A DNA stretch of 64,000 nucleotides, from the NCBI RefSeq assembly GCF_002954585.1, contig NZ_MSCI01000002.1:2458089-2522088 (forward strand), given 5' to 3'. Under the pieces are notes generated by a model. That model saw only the letters and a list, made by a program, of their open reading frames with translations. It ran no database searches and had not been told where the DNA came from. Positions 35,130 to 43,576 of this stretch are shown piece by piece. Both the position numbers and the translations under genes were made by a program. The stretch is from Vibrio chagasii (lineage in GTDB: Bacteria > Pseudomonadota > Gammaproteobacteria > Enterobacterales > Vibrionaceae). Position 1 is the stretch's first letter. Each line of letters starts with the position of its first letter.

Positions 35130-35759
35130 ATGAGTTTTTGGGTTTTATTACAAGGTTTTGGTCTAGGGGCAAGCATGATTATCCCTATTGGCGCTCAGAA
35201 TGCGTACGTCCTAAATCAAGGGATAAAACGCAATCACCATTTAACCACAGCAACGATTTGTAGCTTGCTCGACACCCTATTTATCTCGTTAGGCATCTTT
35301 GGTGGTGGCGCTATCTTGTCGCAAAATGAAGTCCTGCTCACTTCAGTGACACTAGGCGGTATCGCTTTCCTGACTGTCTATGGTTTGTTGTCGCTGCGTA
35401 GTGCTTTTAAAGCGCCATCAGACAAGGAATCAAAAGGTGAAATATTGGCTCGTGGTAAACGAACCGTCATTCTAGGAGCATTGGCAGTTACAGTATTAAA
35501 CCCACACCTCTATTTGGATACTGTTGTAATTCTTGGTTCCATCGGTGGGCAATTTGAAGGCAATGATAGAATCGCGTTTGCTATCGGGACCATCTTGGCA
35601 TCATTTGTTTGGTTCTATTCGCTCTCACTTGGCGCAGCAAAACTTGGCCCAACGCTATCTAAACCAAGTGTTAAGAAAGGCATTGATATCGCTGTTACGA
35701 CCATGATGTTTACTATCGCAGCGGTACTCGCCAATGGACTTATTGAACAGTATTGGTAG
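35130..35759 (+). CDS. argO: Arginine exporter ArgO (LysE family)
   Basis: ArgO is an inner-membrane exporter for arginine and its toxic analogue canavanine. From the ATG at 35130, after a GGGAGG ribosome site, the product is 209 residues with about six membrane segments (SFWVLLQGFGLGASMIIPIG at the start with the LysE signature GAQNAYVLNQG; TVILGALAVTVLNPHLYLDT near 112). An upstream start at 35103 is less likely. Divergent from its regulator argP. Confidence 0.93.
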   Translation: MSFWVLLQGFGLGASMIIPIGAQNAYVLNQGIKRNHHLTTATICSLLDTLFISLGIFGGGAILSQNEVLLTSVTLGGIAFLTVYGLLSLRSAFKAPSDKESKGEILARGKRTVILGALAVTVLNPHLYLDTVVILGSIGGQFEGNDRIAFAIGTILASFVWFYSLSLGAAKLGPTLSKPSVKKGIDIAVTTMMFTIAAVLANGLIEQYW

Positions 35760-35786
35760 AAATAATCTGAAAATATAGCTCCAAGA

Positions 35787-35820
35787 AAAAAGGCGGATAA
35801 CCTAAGTTATCCGCCTTTTT
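35787..35820. terminator. Bidirectional terminator between argO and mscS
   Basis: AAAAAGGCGGATAAC and GTTATCCGCCTTTTT make a perfect 15-bp stem with a 4-nt loop. Confidence 0.92.
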
Positions 35821-35840
35821 ATTAACTTGTCGAAGCTTTA

Positions 35841-36707
35841 TTAGCCCTCAACTTTGTTCATGTGAACATCCATTTGTGGGAATGGGATTTCGATACCTTC
35901 TTTATCCAAGCCTTCTTTGATCGCTTGCATTAGGTCGAAATACACTCCCCAGTACTCTTCTGTTTTAACCCATGGGCGAACCACAAAGTTAACTGAAGAG
36001 TCAGCTAGCGTGTGAACACCAACTTGAACACCAGGTTCTTTCAATACACGCTCGTCAGATTCACAGATCTTAGTCAAAAGCTCTTTGGTCTTTTGTAGAT
36101 CTGCACCGTAAGAAACACCGATCATTAGGTCAATACGACGTGTCGCATGACGAGAGTAGTTAGTGATTGGGCTACCGATAACGCTGCCGTTTGGTACTAC
36201 AACCATTTTGTTATCAGGCGTTGTTAGAACCGTTTGGAAGATTTGAATCGAGTCAACTGAACCTGCAACACCGCCAATTTCTACGTAATCACCAGATTTA
36301 AATGGACGGAATGCAACGATAAGTACACCTGCTGCAAAGTTCGATAGTGAGCCTTGTAGTGCAAGGCCAACAGCTAAACCAGCGGCACCAATTACCGCAA
36401 CAACAGATGCAGTTTGAACACCAAGGCGACCAAGAGCTGCAATCAGAACGATAACAAACAACAAGTAACGAACTAAACCATGGATGAACTCAACAACCGC
36501 TCGGTCCATCTTCTTCTTCTGAAGAACCTTAGCCACACTGTTCGCTACTGCTTTAACGATTAGGTTACCAATGAATAGAATAATCAGTGCAGAAATAATG
36601 TTTACACCGTATTGAATAAACAAATCTGAGTTATCCGTTAACCACTGTTCTGCGTTTGAAAGACCATCCACAAGCGGGGTCTCAATCGCTGTAGAACTCT
36701 CAGCCAT
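35841..36707 (-). CDS. mscS: Small-conductance mechanosensitive channel MscS
   Basis: MscS is an inner-membrane heptamer that opens under tension to release solutes after hypo-osmotic shock. The 288-residue product (from MAESSTAIETPL; an ATG three codons upstream is less likely) has three membrane segments (about 25-50, 63-85, 92-122). The third is the glycine- and alanine-rich pore helix (AAGLAVGLALQGSLSNFAAG near 98-117). A cytosolic vestibule follows (NYSRHATRRIDL near 175). It lies downstream of fbaA in the same direction, as in E. coli. Confidence 0.96.
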   Translation of the reverse strand: MAESSTAIETPLVDGLSNAEQWLTDNSDLFIQYGVNIISALIILFIGNLIVKAVANSVAKVLQKKKMDRAVVEFIHGLVRYLLFVIVLIAALGRLGVQTASVVAVIGAAGLAVGLALQGSLSNFAAGVLIVAFRPFKSGDYVEIGGVAGSVDSIQIFQTVLTTPDNKMVVVPNGSVIGSPITNYSRHATRRIDLMIGVSYGADLQKTKELLTKICESDERVLKEPGVQVGVHTLADSSVNFVVRPWVKTEEYWGVYFDLMQAIKEGLDKEGIEIPFPQMDVHMNKVEG

Positions 36708-37026
36708 AATGTGCATCCTCTATGTAATATGCTATGAGCTAAACTGCCTTAAACCAAGTTTCAGCCGAATAGGCCTTGCTAACTTTATTCATATAAATCA
36801 TAAGGTTAACGTAAAACTTGCTAAGTCCTTTTTACGAAACAGAGTATCTACCCCTGTTTTTCGGCACGATATCCTATCTTTGAAAGATTGCAAAGTCATG
36901 TTTATGTAAGCCTTTGAATAAAGGAAACTTACGCATAAGCACAAATACCGTTAACTCAATCCTAGGAAATTTATTCACCACACGCTAGGTTTTTCACATA
37001 AATAATACAACTTTTTATCAGACATA
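36708..37026. other. A/T-rich gap upstream of mscS
   Basis: About 320 nt without a supported gene. It must hold the mscS promoter, since fbaA ends in a strong terminator; I cannot fix its elements. Confidence 0.4.
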
Positions 37027-37055
37027 AAAAAACCCGCTCAATGAGCGGGTTTTTA
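37027..37055 (-). terminator. Terminator of fbaA
   Basis: AAAAACCCGCTCA and TGAGCGGGTTTTT form a 13-bp stem with flanking A and T runs, about 30 nt past the fbaA stop. Confidence 0.92.
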
Positions 37056-37083
37056 AAACTTAGAGAGTACTTAATTCAAAGAA

Positions 37084-38160
37084 TTATAGTACGTCTACAG
37101 CGTTAAGGTCAGCGAATGCTTTCTCAAGACGAGTAACCATAGAAGCTTGACCTGCACGTAGCCATACGCGTGGATCGTAGTACTTCTTGTTTGGTGCATC
37201 TTCACCAGTTGGGTTACCGATTTGACCTTGTAGGTAATCGCGGTTTTCCGCTTCGTATGCACGGATACCGTCCCATGTAGCCCACTGTGTATCAGTATCG
37301 ATGTTCATTTTGATAACACCGTAGCCGATAGACTCTTGGATTTCTGCTTCAGTAGAACCAGAACCACCGTGGAATACGAAGTTTAGAGCGTTAGGTGCGA
37401 TACCGAACTTCTCTGCACAGTATGCTTGAGAGTCACGTAGGATAGTTGGAGTTAGTACAACGTTACCTGGCTTGTAAACGCCGTGTACGTTACCGAAAGA
37501 TGCTGCGATAGTGAAACGGTGTGAAACAGCGTTTAGTTTCTCGTAAGCGTAAGCAACGTCTTCTGGAGAAGTGTATAGCTCAGAAGCGTCCATGTGAGAG
37601 TTATCGACACCGTCTTCTTCACCACCAGTACAACCAAGTTCGATCTCGATTGTCATGTTCATTTTAGCCATGCGCTCTAGGTACTTAGCACATGTTTCGA
37701 TGTTCTCTTCTAGAGACTCTTCAGAAAGGTCTAGCATGTGAGAAGAGAATAGAGGCTTACCAGTTTGAGCGAAGAACTCTTCACCAGCGTCTAGTAGACC
37801 GTCGATCCATGGAAGTAGTTTCTTAGCAGCGTGGTCAGTGTGTAGAATAACTGGAACACCGTAAGCTTCAGCTACAGCGTGTACGTATTTAGCACCAGCT
37901 ACAGCACCAAGGATTTGTGCACCTTGACCTTCAAGTTTAACGCCTTTACCTGCGAAGAATGCAGCGCCACCGTTAGAGAACTGAACAACTACTGGAGATT
38001 TAACTTTAGCAGCTGCTTCTAGTACTGCGTTTACAGAGTCAGTACCAACAACGTTTACAGCAGGAAGAGCAAATTTGTTTTCTTTTGCTACTTCAAATAC
38101 TTTCTGTACGTCATCGCCAGAAATCACACCAGGTTTTACAAAATCGAAGATCTTAGACAT
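37084..38160 (-). CDS. fbaA: Class II fructose-bisphosphate aldolase
   Basis: FbaA cleaves fructose 1,6-bisphosphate to glyceraldehyde 3-phosphate and dihydroxyacetone phosphate using zinc. The 358-residue product shows the zinc ligands in PVILHTDHAAKK near 105-116, ELGCTGGEEDGVDN near 173, and HGVYKPGN and FHGGSGSTEAEIQ near 226 and 263. Length matches the E. coli class II enzyme. It follows pgk, with a terminator and operator-like sites in the gap, so it has its own promoter. Confidence 0.98.
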   Translation of the reverse strand: MSKIFDFVKPGVISGDDVQKVFEVAKENKFALPAVNVVGTDSVNAVLEAAAKVKSPVVVQFSNGGAAFFAGKGVKLEGQGAQILGAVAGAKYVHAVAEAYGVPVILHTDHAAKKLLPWIDGLLDAGEEFFAQTGKPLFSSHMLDLSEESLEENIETCAKYLERMAKMNMTIEIELGCTGGEEDGVDNSHMDASELYTSPEDVAYAYEKLNAVSHRFTIAASFGNVHGVYKPGNVVLTPTILRDSQAYCAEKFGIAPNALNFVFHGGSGSTEAEIQESIGYGVIKMNIDTDTQWATWDGIRAYEAENRDYLQGQIGNPTGEDAPNKKYYDPRVWLRAGQASMVTRLEKAFADLNAVDVL

Positions 38161-38218
38161 GGAAATAGTCCTATTTATTCTATCGTTTTAAGATTAAAAA
38201 ACTTAAGTTTAAAAACTT

Positions 38219-38280
38219 GCAATCGTTTGCTCACAACTTATGCCATTCTAGCAAAAAAGTGTGATATGCAGCAAACGTTA
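38219..38280. promoter_or_regulatory. Two LacI-family-like operator cores upstream of fbaA
   Basis: GCAATCGTTTGC (38219-38230) and GCAAACGTTA (38271-38280) lie in the pgk-fbaA gap, about 50 nt apart. The first is a near-palindrome with half sites GCAAAC and GCAATC. They resemble PurR or Cra operators and match sites at rpiA and tkt. Confidence 0.45.
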
Positions 38281-38306
38281 AAAGGCGAGATTCGCATCTC
38301 GCCTTT
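38281..38306 (-). terminator. Terminator between pgk and fbaA
   Basis: AAAGGCGAGA and TCTCGCCTTT form a 10-bp stem with a 6-nt loop, 9 nt past the pgk stop. The T tract on the minus strand is short (CCTTTTAACG), so readthrough is possible. Confidence 0.75.
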
Positions 38307-38315
38307 CTAAATCAA

Positions 38316-39479
38316 TTATGCTTTAGCACGCTCTTCTAGCATTGCTACTGCAGGAAGTACTTTACCTTCAACGAACTCAAGGAAAGCGCCGCCGCCAGTA
38401 GAGATGTAAGAAACGTCAGCTTTGATACCGAACTTGTCGATAGCTGCTAGCGTGTCACCACCACCTGCTACAGAGAAACCTGCAGACTCAGCGATTGCTT
38501 TAGAAATACCAGCAGTACCCGCTTCGAAGTTCTTGAATTCGAATACGCCTACAGGGCCGTTCCAAAGGATAGTTTTTGCGTTGCCGATGATTTCAGCTAG
38601 AGCAGCAGTTGAATCTGGACCTAGGTCGAAGATCATGTCGTCGTCTGCAACTTCAGAAACGTGCTTGATTTCAGCTTCTGCGTTCTCGTCGAATGCTTTC
38701 GCACATGCAACGTCAGTTGCTACTGGAATAGCACACTCTTTCATTAGTTTTTGAGCGGTTTCAACTAGGTCTGCTTCGTATAGAGACTTACCTACGTTGT
38801 GACCTTCAGCAGCGATGAACGTGTTCGCGATACCACCACCAACAACAAGTTGGTCAGCAACTTTAGATAGAGACTCAAGAACAGTCAGTTTAGTAGAAAC
38901 TTTAGAACCACCAACGATAGCAACTAGTGGACGCTCTGGGTTATCCATTGCTTTACCTAGCGCTTCTAGCTCAGCAGCAAGAAGAGGACCAGCACATGCT
39001 ACAGGAGCGTGAGTACCAACACCGTGAGTAGATGCTTGTGCACGGTGAGCCGTACCGAATGCATCCATTACGAAGATGTCACATAGAGATGCGTATGCTT
39101 TAGATAGCTCTTCTTCGTTCTTCTTTTCGCCTTTGTTGAAACGAACGTTTTCTAGAACAACTAGTTCACCAGCGTTTAGCTCTAGGCCGTTTAGGTAGTC
39201 TTTAGCTAGTTTAACTTCGCAGTCTAGTGCGTCGTTTAGGTAGTTAACTACAGGAGCTAGAGAGAACTCTTCGTTGTACTCGCCTTCAGTAGGACGACCA
39301 AGGTGAGAAGTAACCATTACTTTTGCACCAGCTTCTAGACAAAGCTTGATAGTTGGTAGAGATGCTAGGATACGTGCATCTGAAGTTACTTTACCATCTT
39401 TTACTGGTACGTTTAGGTCAGCACGGATAAATACGCGTTTACCTGCAAGTTCCAGGTCAGTCATCTTGATCACAGACAT
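38316..39479 (-). CDS. pgk: Phosphoglycerate kinase
   Basis: Pgk makes ATP from 1,3-bisphosphoglycerate. The 387-residue product begins MSVIKMTDLELAGKRVFIRA, and has the substrate region RADLNVPVKDGKV near 20-32, MVTSHLGRPTEGE near 58 and the nucleotide-binding GGGDTLAAI near 345. A reading from 39494 adds five residues; the ATG at 39479 gives the family start. It lies between epd and fbaA, as in E. coli. Confidence 0.98.
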   Translation of the reverse strand: MSVIKMTDLELAGKRVFIRADLNVPVKDGKVTSDARILASLPTIKLCLEAGAKVMVTSHLGRPTEGEYNEEFSLAPVVNYLNDALDCEVKLAKDYLNGLELNAGELVVLENVRFNKGEKKNEEELSKAYASLCDIFVMDAFGTAHRAQASTHGVGTHAPVACAGPLLAAELEALGKAMDNPERPLVAIVGGSKVSTKLTVLESLSKVADQLVVGGGIANTFIAAEGHNVGKSLYEADLVETAQKLMKECAIPVATDVACAKAFDENAEAEIKHVSEVADDDMIFDLGPDSTAALAEIIGNAKTILWNGPVGVFEFKNFEAGTAGISKAIAESAGFSVAGGGDTLAAIDKFGIKADVSYISTGGGAFLEFVEGKVLPAVAMLEERAKA

Positions 39480-39644
39480 GATTTGTCCTCTCAAATTTAA
39501 ATAAAAATAAAGTTTGGAAACTCAGCAACCCTGCTAAGCCTATAAATTATTCAACTGGTAGTTCTTTAACTACTAGTAATATGTGGACTCTCGTCATTTA
39601 TTTCAAGCTAAAAAATAAATAATCTGCACATTTGCTTCTAGGTC

Positions 39645-40694
39645 TTACTTCTTGCCTTCAGAAGCTTGCATTGCAAGAACCGTATCTAGCATTCGGTTCG
39701 CAAAGCCCCATTCGTTATCACACCACACTAGCATTTTCACTAAGTGGCCATTGCTCACTCGAGTTTGTGAACCATCAACAATTGCGCTATGGGGATCGTG
39801 ATTAAAGTCGATGGAAACAAGCGGCGCTTCAGTATAGTCAACTATATTGTGTAATGTACACTGGGATGCATTAACAATGGTTTGATTTACGTCATTAACT
39901 TTCACATTTGTATTAATTGTGACACTTAAATCCATCGCTGTTACGTTTACCGTCGGTACACGCACAGATATTGCTTCGAACTTGTTAGAAAATTTCGGGA
40001 AGATTCTTTCAATACCTTTATGCAATTTGGTATCGACAGGAATAATGGATTGGCTTGCAGCACGAGTGCGGCGAAGATCGCTGTGGTAAGCATCAATAAC
40101 TTGCTGATCATTCATTGAAGAGTGAATGGTCGTGATAGTGCCTGACTCGATGCCAAAGGCTTCATCAAGAACCTTAATGATAGGAACGATGCAGTTGGTG
40201 GTGCATGAACCGTTAGAAACAATTCTGTGGTCGGCTTCGATAGTATCGTGATTCACACCGTAGATAATGGTGTTATCTAAGTCGTTAGCACCCGGGTGTG
40301 AAAACAGCACCTTTTTAGCGCCAGCCGCAATGTGTGCAAGGCCGTCTGCTCGGCAACCATAAACACCGGTACAATCAAGAACGATGTCCACTTCTAGGTC
40401 GCGCCAAGGCAACAACTCGATATCAGCAAGGTGTAAAATACGAATCGTATCGAAGTCACCTTTGTCTTCCGCACCGAGGCCATGATGGACATAGATGTGT
40501 TCTTGGTCGTTAGAGATCTTCTTACCGAAGCGACCGTGACTGGTATCGTACTGTAATAGGTGAGCCATAGCGTCAGGCTGAGCCAGCTCATTGACAGCTA
40601 CTACTTTGATTTGTTGGCTTTTGCCACTTTCATAAACAGCACGTAATACATTACGCCCTATTCGTCCAAATCCGTTTATCGCGACTTTTAGCAT
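39645..40694 (-). CDS. epd: D-erythrose-4-phosphate dehydrogenase
   Basis: Epd oxidises erythrose 4-phosphate to 4-phosphoerythronate, the first step of the DXP-independent supply for pyridoxal phosphate. The 349-residue product has the NAD fold LKVAINGFGRIGRNVLRA at the start and the catalytic cysteine in SNGSCTTNCIVPI near 155. Its GapA-like pattern with epd-type residues (DLRRTRAASQSIIP near 205) and the epd-pgk-fbaA neighbourhood favour Epd over GapA. A reading from 40706 adds four residues; I use the ATG at 40694. Confidence 0.92.
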   Translation of the reverse strand: MLKVAINGFGRIGRNVLRAVYESGKSQQIKVVAVNELAQPDAMAHLLQYDTSHGRFGKKISNDQEHIYVHHGLGAEDKGDFDTIRILHLADIELLPWRDLEVDIVLDCTGVYGCRADGLAHIAAGAKKVLFSHPGANDLDNTIIYGVNHDTIEADHRIVSNGSCTTNCIVPIIKVLDEAFGIESGTITTIHSSMNDQQVIDAYHSDLRRTRAASQSIIPVDTKLHKGIERIFPKFSNKFEAISVRVPTVNVTAMDLSVTINTNVKVNDVNQTIVNASQCTLHNIVDYTEAPLVSIDFNHDPHSAIVDGSQTRVSNGHLVKMLVWCDNEWGFANRMLDTVLAMQASEGKK

Positions 40695-40897
40695 AGTTCC
40701 GTACATCTAACCAAAATTTCGTGCAACAGATAATAACTGAATCCTACCCAAAAGGCATTAGTTGAGTGACCTAACTCGACAAAAGCAATATATAAGCATT
40801 GAGAATCATTCCAGAACAATGTAGTTATTACAACAATGAGTTTTACCTAGTTCTACGGCTGTTTCTAACCCAATTTTCTCAACCAAAGGAAAAGGTT

Positions 40898-41134
40898 ATG
40901 TCTGGATACCCAGCGACTCATTTTTGCAAGACATGTAATAAAGAAACACCACATAGTGAAATTCTTGTTCGCCAGACAAGCAGTTACGATACCGACAAAA
41001 GTTTACTCGGTAGAATTAAGCTTTTTGCTAACTCAATTATCAATGGCGGCCACTACTACAACATGGATCGGTACGTGACATGCAAAGTATGTGGTACTAA
41101 AGAGTTGGATAACTGGGGGAATGAATTCGAATAG
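40898..41134 (+). CDS. Small zinc-ribbon-like protein, function unknown
   Basis: A 78-residue protein I cannot name. Two CxxC pairs, HFCKTCNKETPH near residue 9 and VTCKVCGTKE near 62, should bind one zinc ion as a zinc ribbon. The middle holds a basic and aromatic stretch (GRIKLFANSIINGGHYYN). A good AAAGGAAAAGG ribosome site stands before the ATG. It is the only plus-strand gene between epd and tkt, with its own terminator. Base composition looks like its neighbours. It could be an RNA- or ribosome-associated or regulatory zinc protein; nothing visible decides. Confidence 0.75.
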   Translation: MSGYPATHFCKTCNKETPHSEILVRQTSSYDTDKSLLGRIKLFANSIINGGHYYNMDRYVTCKVCGTKELDNWGNEFE

Positions 41135-41154
41135 CCTAAAGTTTGTATATCACT

Positions 41155-41186
41155 AAAAAAACCGAGCTCAACGCTCGGTTTTTTTT
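41155..41186. terminator. Terminator between the zinc-ribbon gene and tkt
   Basis: AAAAAACCGAGC and GCTCGGTTTTTTTT form a stem with a 6-nt loop and serve both converging genes. Confidence 0.9.
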
Positions 41187-41225
41187 CTTTCATTACACTC
41201 TTAGCACAAGGCTAGCAATCGATGA

Positions 41226-43220
41226 TTAAGCAAGAAGCTCTTTTGCTGTGTTTACTACGTTTTCAGTAGTGAAACCGAACATCTTGAATAGCTCACCTGC
41301 AGGTGCAGATTCACCGAACGTTGTCATACCGATGATCTTGCCACCGAAGCCAACGTACTTGTACCAGAAGTCAGCGATGCCAGCTTCGATAGCGATACGA
41401 GCAGTTACGTCCGATGGAAGTACAGATTCACGGTACTCAGCATCTTGCTTGTCGAATGCGTCAGTTGCAGGCATAGATACTACACGTACTTTCTTACCTT
41501 CAGCTGTCAGTTCAGCAGCAGCGTGAACCGCTAGCTCAACTTCAGAACCTGTAGCGATAAGGATAAGCTCAGGCTTACCTTCACAATCTTTCAGGATGTA
41601 ACCACCCTTCGCGATGTTAGCTACTTGCTCTTCGCTACGCTCTTGCTGTGCAAGGTTTTGACGAGAGAAGATTAGAGACGTTGGACCGTCTTTACGTTCG
41701 ATAGCCAGTTTCCAAGCGACTGCAGACTCAACTTGGTCACATGGACGCCATGTGCTCATGTTTGGAGTTAGACGTAGAGAAGCCATTTGCTCAACTGGTT
41801 GGTGAGTTGGGCCATCTTCGCCAAGACCGATAGAGTCATGCGTGTAAACTTGGATATTCTGAACTTTCATCAGTGCAGCCATACGCATTGCGTTACGAGC
41901 GTATTCCATGAACATTAGGAAAGTAGCGCCGTATGGTACGAAACCACCGTGCAGAGCGATACCGTTCATAATAGCCGTCATACCGAATTCACGTACACCG
42001 TAGTGGATGTAGTTACCAGAGAAGTCATTTGCTTCTAGAGACTTAGAACCAGACCACATAGTTAGGTTAGAAGGTGCTAGGTCAGCAGAGCCGCCCATGA
42101 ATTCTGGAAGCATTTGACCGAACGCTTCTAGAGCATTTTGAGATGCTTTACGTGAAGCGATGTTTGCAGGGTTAGCTTGAAGGTCAGCAATGATTTGGTT
42201 GGCTTTCTCTTCCCACTGTGCTGGAAGTTCGCCGTTAGTACGACGTTTGAATTCTGCTGCTAGCTCAGGGTAAGCCGCTGCGTATGCGTCAAACTTCGCG
42301 TTCCATGCCGCTTCTTTTGCTGCGCCCGCTTCTTTCGCATTCCACTCAGCAGCGATATCTGCAGGGATCTCGAAAGGACCGTGTTCCCAACCAAGCGCCG
42401 CTTTAGTTGCTGTAATTTCATCAGCACCTAGTGGAGCACCGTGGCAGTCGTGTGTACCCGCTTTATTTGGAGAACCAAAACCGATGATAGTTTTAGTACA
42501 GATAAGCGTTGGACGGGGGTCAGCTTTAGCCGCTTCGATAGCTGCGTTGATTGCTTCAGGATCGTGACCGTCTACTGCTGGAATTACGTGCCAGCCGTAT
42601 GCTTCAAAACGCTTAGGTGTATCGTCAGAGAACCAACCTTCCACTTCGCCATCGATAGAGATACCGTTGTCATCCCAGAAAGCAACCAGCTTACCAAGAC
42701 CTAGCGTACCTGCTAGCGAACATGCTTCGTGAGAGATACCTTCCATCAGACAGCCATCACCCATGAATGCATAAGTGTAGTGGTCTACGATGTTGTGGCC
42801 TTCTTTGTTGAACTGTGCTGCCAGTGCTTTCTCTGCCATTGCCATACCAACAGCGTTAGTGATGCCTTGACCTAGAGGACCAGTCGTTGTCTCGATACCA
42901 GGAGCGTAACCGTACTCTGGGTGACCTGGAGTCTTAGAGTGCAGTTGACGGAAGTTTTTCAGGTCTTCAATTGAAAGCTCGTAGCCTGCAAGGTGAAGCA
43001 GAGAGTAAATCAACATCGAACCATGGCCGTTAGACAGGATAAAACGGTCGCGGTCAGCCCACTCTGGGTTTGCTGGGTTGTGGTTCAAGTGGCCACGCCA
43101 AAGAACTTCAGCGATGTCAGCCATACCCATAGGTGCGCCTGGGTGGCCTGAATTTGCTTGTTGAACACCGTCCATGCTAAGTGCGCGGATTGCATTGGCT
43201 AGATCTTTACGAGAAGGCAT
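41226..43220 (-). CDS. tkt: Transketolase
   Basis: Transketolase moves two-carbon units between sugar phosphates with thiamine diphosphate, linking glycolysis and the pentose pathway. The 664-residue product begins MPSRKDLANAIRALSMDGVQ. It has the cofactor motif GDGCLMEGISHEACSLAG near 154-171, and in the pyrimidine domain GVREFGMTAIMNGIALHGG near 408 with the catalytic glutamate. An in-frame start at 43238 adds six residues and is less likely. It is divergent from metK. Two operator-like GCAAACGTTT sites lie upstream. Confidence 0.97.
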   Translation of the reverse strand: MPSRKDLANAIRALSMDGVQQANSGHPGAPMGMADIAEVLWRGHLNHNPANPEWADRDRFILSNGHGSMLIYSLLHLAGYELSIEDLKNFRQLHSKTPGHPEYGYAPGIETTTGPLGQGITNAVGMAMAEKALAAQFNKEGHNIVDHYTYAFMGDGCLMEGISHEACSLAGTLGLGKLVAFWDDNGISIDGEVEGWFSDDTPKRFEAYGWHVIPAVDGHDPEAINAAIEAAKADPRPTLICTKTIIGFGSPNKAGTHDCHGAPLGADEITATKAALGWEHGPFEIPADIAAEWNAKEAGAAKEAAWNAKFDAYAAAYPELAAEFKRRTNGELPAQWEEKANQIIADLQANPANIASRKASQNALEAFGQMLPEFMGGSADLAPSNLTMWSGSKSLEANDFSGNYIHYGVREFGMTAIMNGIALHGGFVPYGATFLMFMEYARNAMRMAALMKVQNIQVYTHDSIGLGEDGPTHQPVEQMASLRLTPNMSTWRPCDQVESAVAWKLAIERKDGPTSLIFSRQNLAQQERSEEQVANIAKGGYILKDCEGKPELILIATGSEVELAVHAAAELTAEGKKVRVVSMPATDAFDKQDAEYRESVLPSDVTARIAIEAGIADFWYKYVGFGGKIIGMTTFGESAPAGELFKMFGFTTENVVNTAKELLA

Positions 43221-43316
43221 GTCTGCTCCTGGATACATAAGCGATTTAAAAAAGAGATAGTGCTAAAGTTTTCATTTTTATTAGCGCGGGTATTCTCTCA
43301 AACGACTATAGCGACT

Positions 43317-43326
43317 GCAAACGTTT
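43317..43326. promoter_or_regulatory. LacI-family-like operator core, tkt-proximal
   Basis: GCAAACGTTT, the core of PurR-type operators, 97 nt upstream of the tkt start. A second exact copy lies 87 nt further away at 43404. Confidence 0.5.
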
Positions 43327-43403
43327 TACTGGCATTTTAGCGGTCATTTTTCGCAGTTTTCGAACATTTACATCACTTAGCAATGGCTTATCTCGACCAG
43401 TAC

Positions 43404-43413
43404 GCAAACGTTT
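43404..43413. promoter_or_regulatory. LacI-family-like operator core, tkt-distal
   Basis: A second exact GCAAACGTTT within ACGCAAACGTTTAGTT, close to the PurR consensus ACGCAAACGTTTNCNT. It lies between tkt and metK. Confidence 0.5.
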
Positions 43414-43467
43414 AGTTATGACATATCATAAAAAAGAGCTTGTAATTCGACCGCTGGAATTTAGAAT

Positions 43468-43483
43468 AGACGTCTAGATGTAG
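43468..43483. promoter_or_regulatory. MetJ operator (met boxes) upstream of metK
   Basis: AGACGTCT, the perfect met box, is followed directly by AGATGTAG, a degenerate second box. MetJ with S-adenosylmethionine binds tandem 8-bp boxes, and metK is a known MetJ target. It lies 94 nt before the metK ATG. Confidence 0.8.
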
Positions 43484-43576
43484 AAACACCTACAAAATAT
43501 ACTGTATTTAATGGCGGCGCTCCCTAGCTTGCGACGCCATGAACTATTTACACCAAAAACTAAAAGTGGAGCTCTC

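Noticed and set aside
36709..36909. A 66-codon frame upstream of mscS
   Set aside because: No ribosome site, odd composition, lies in the promoter gap of mscS.
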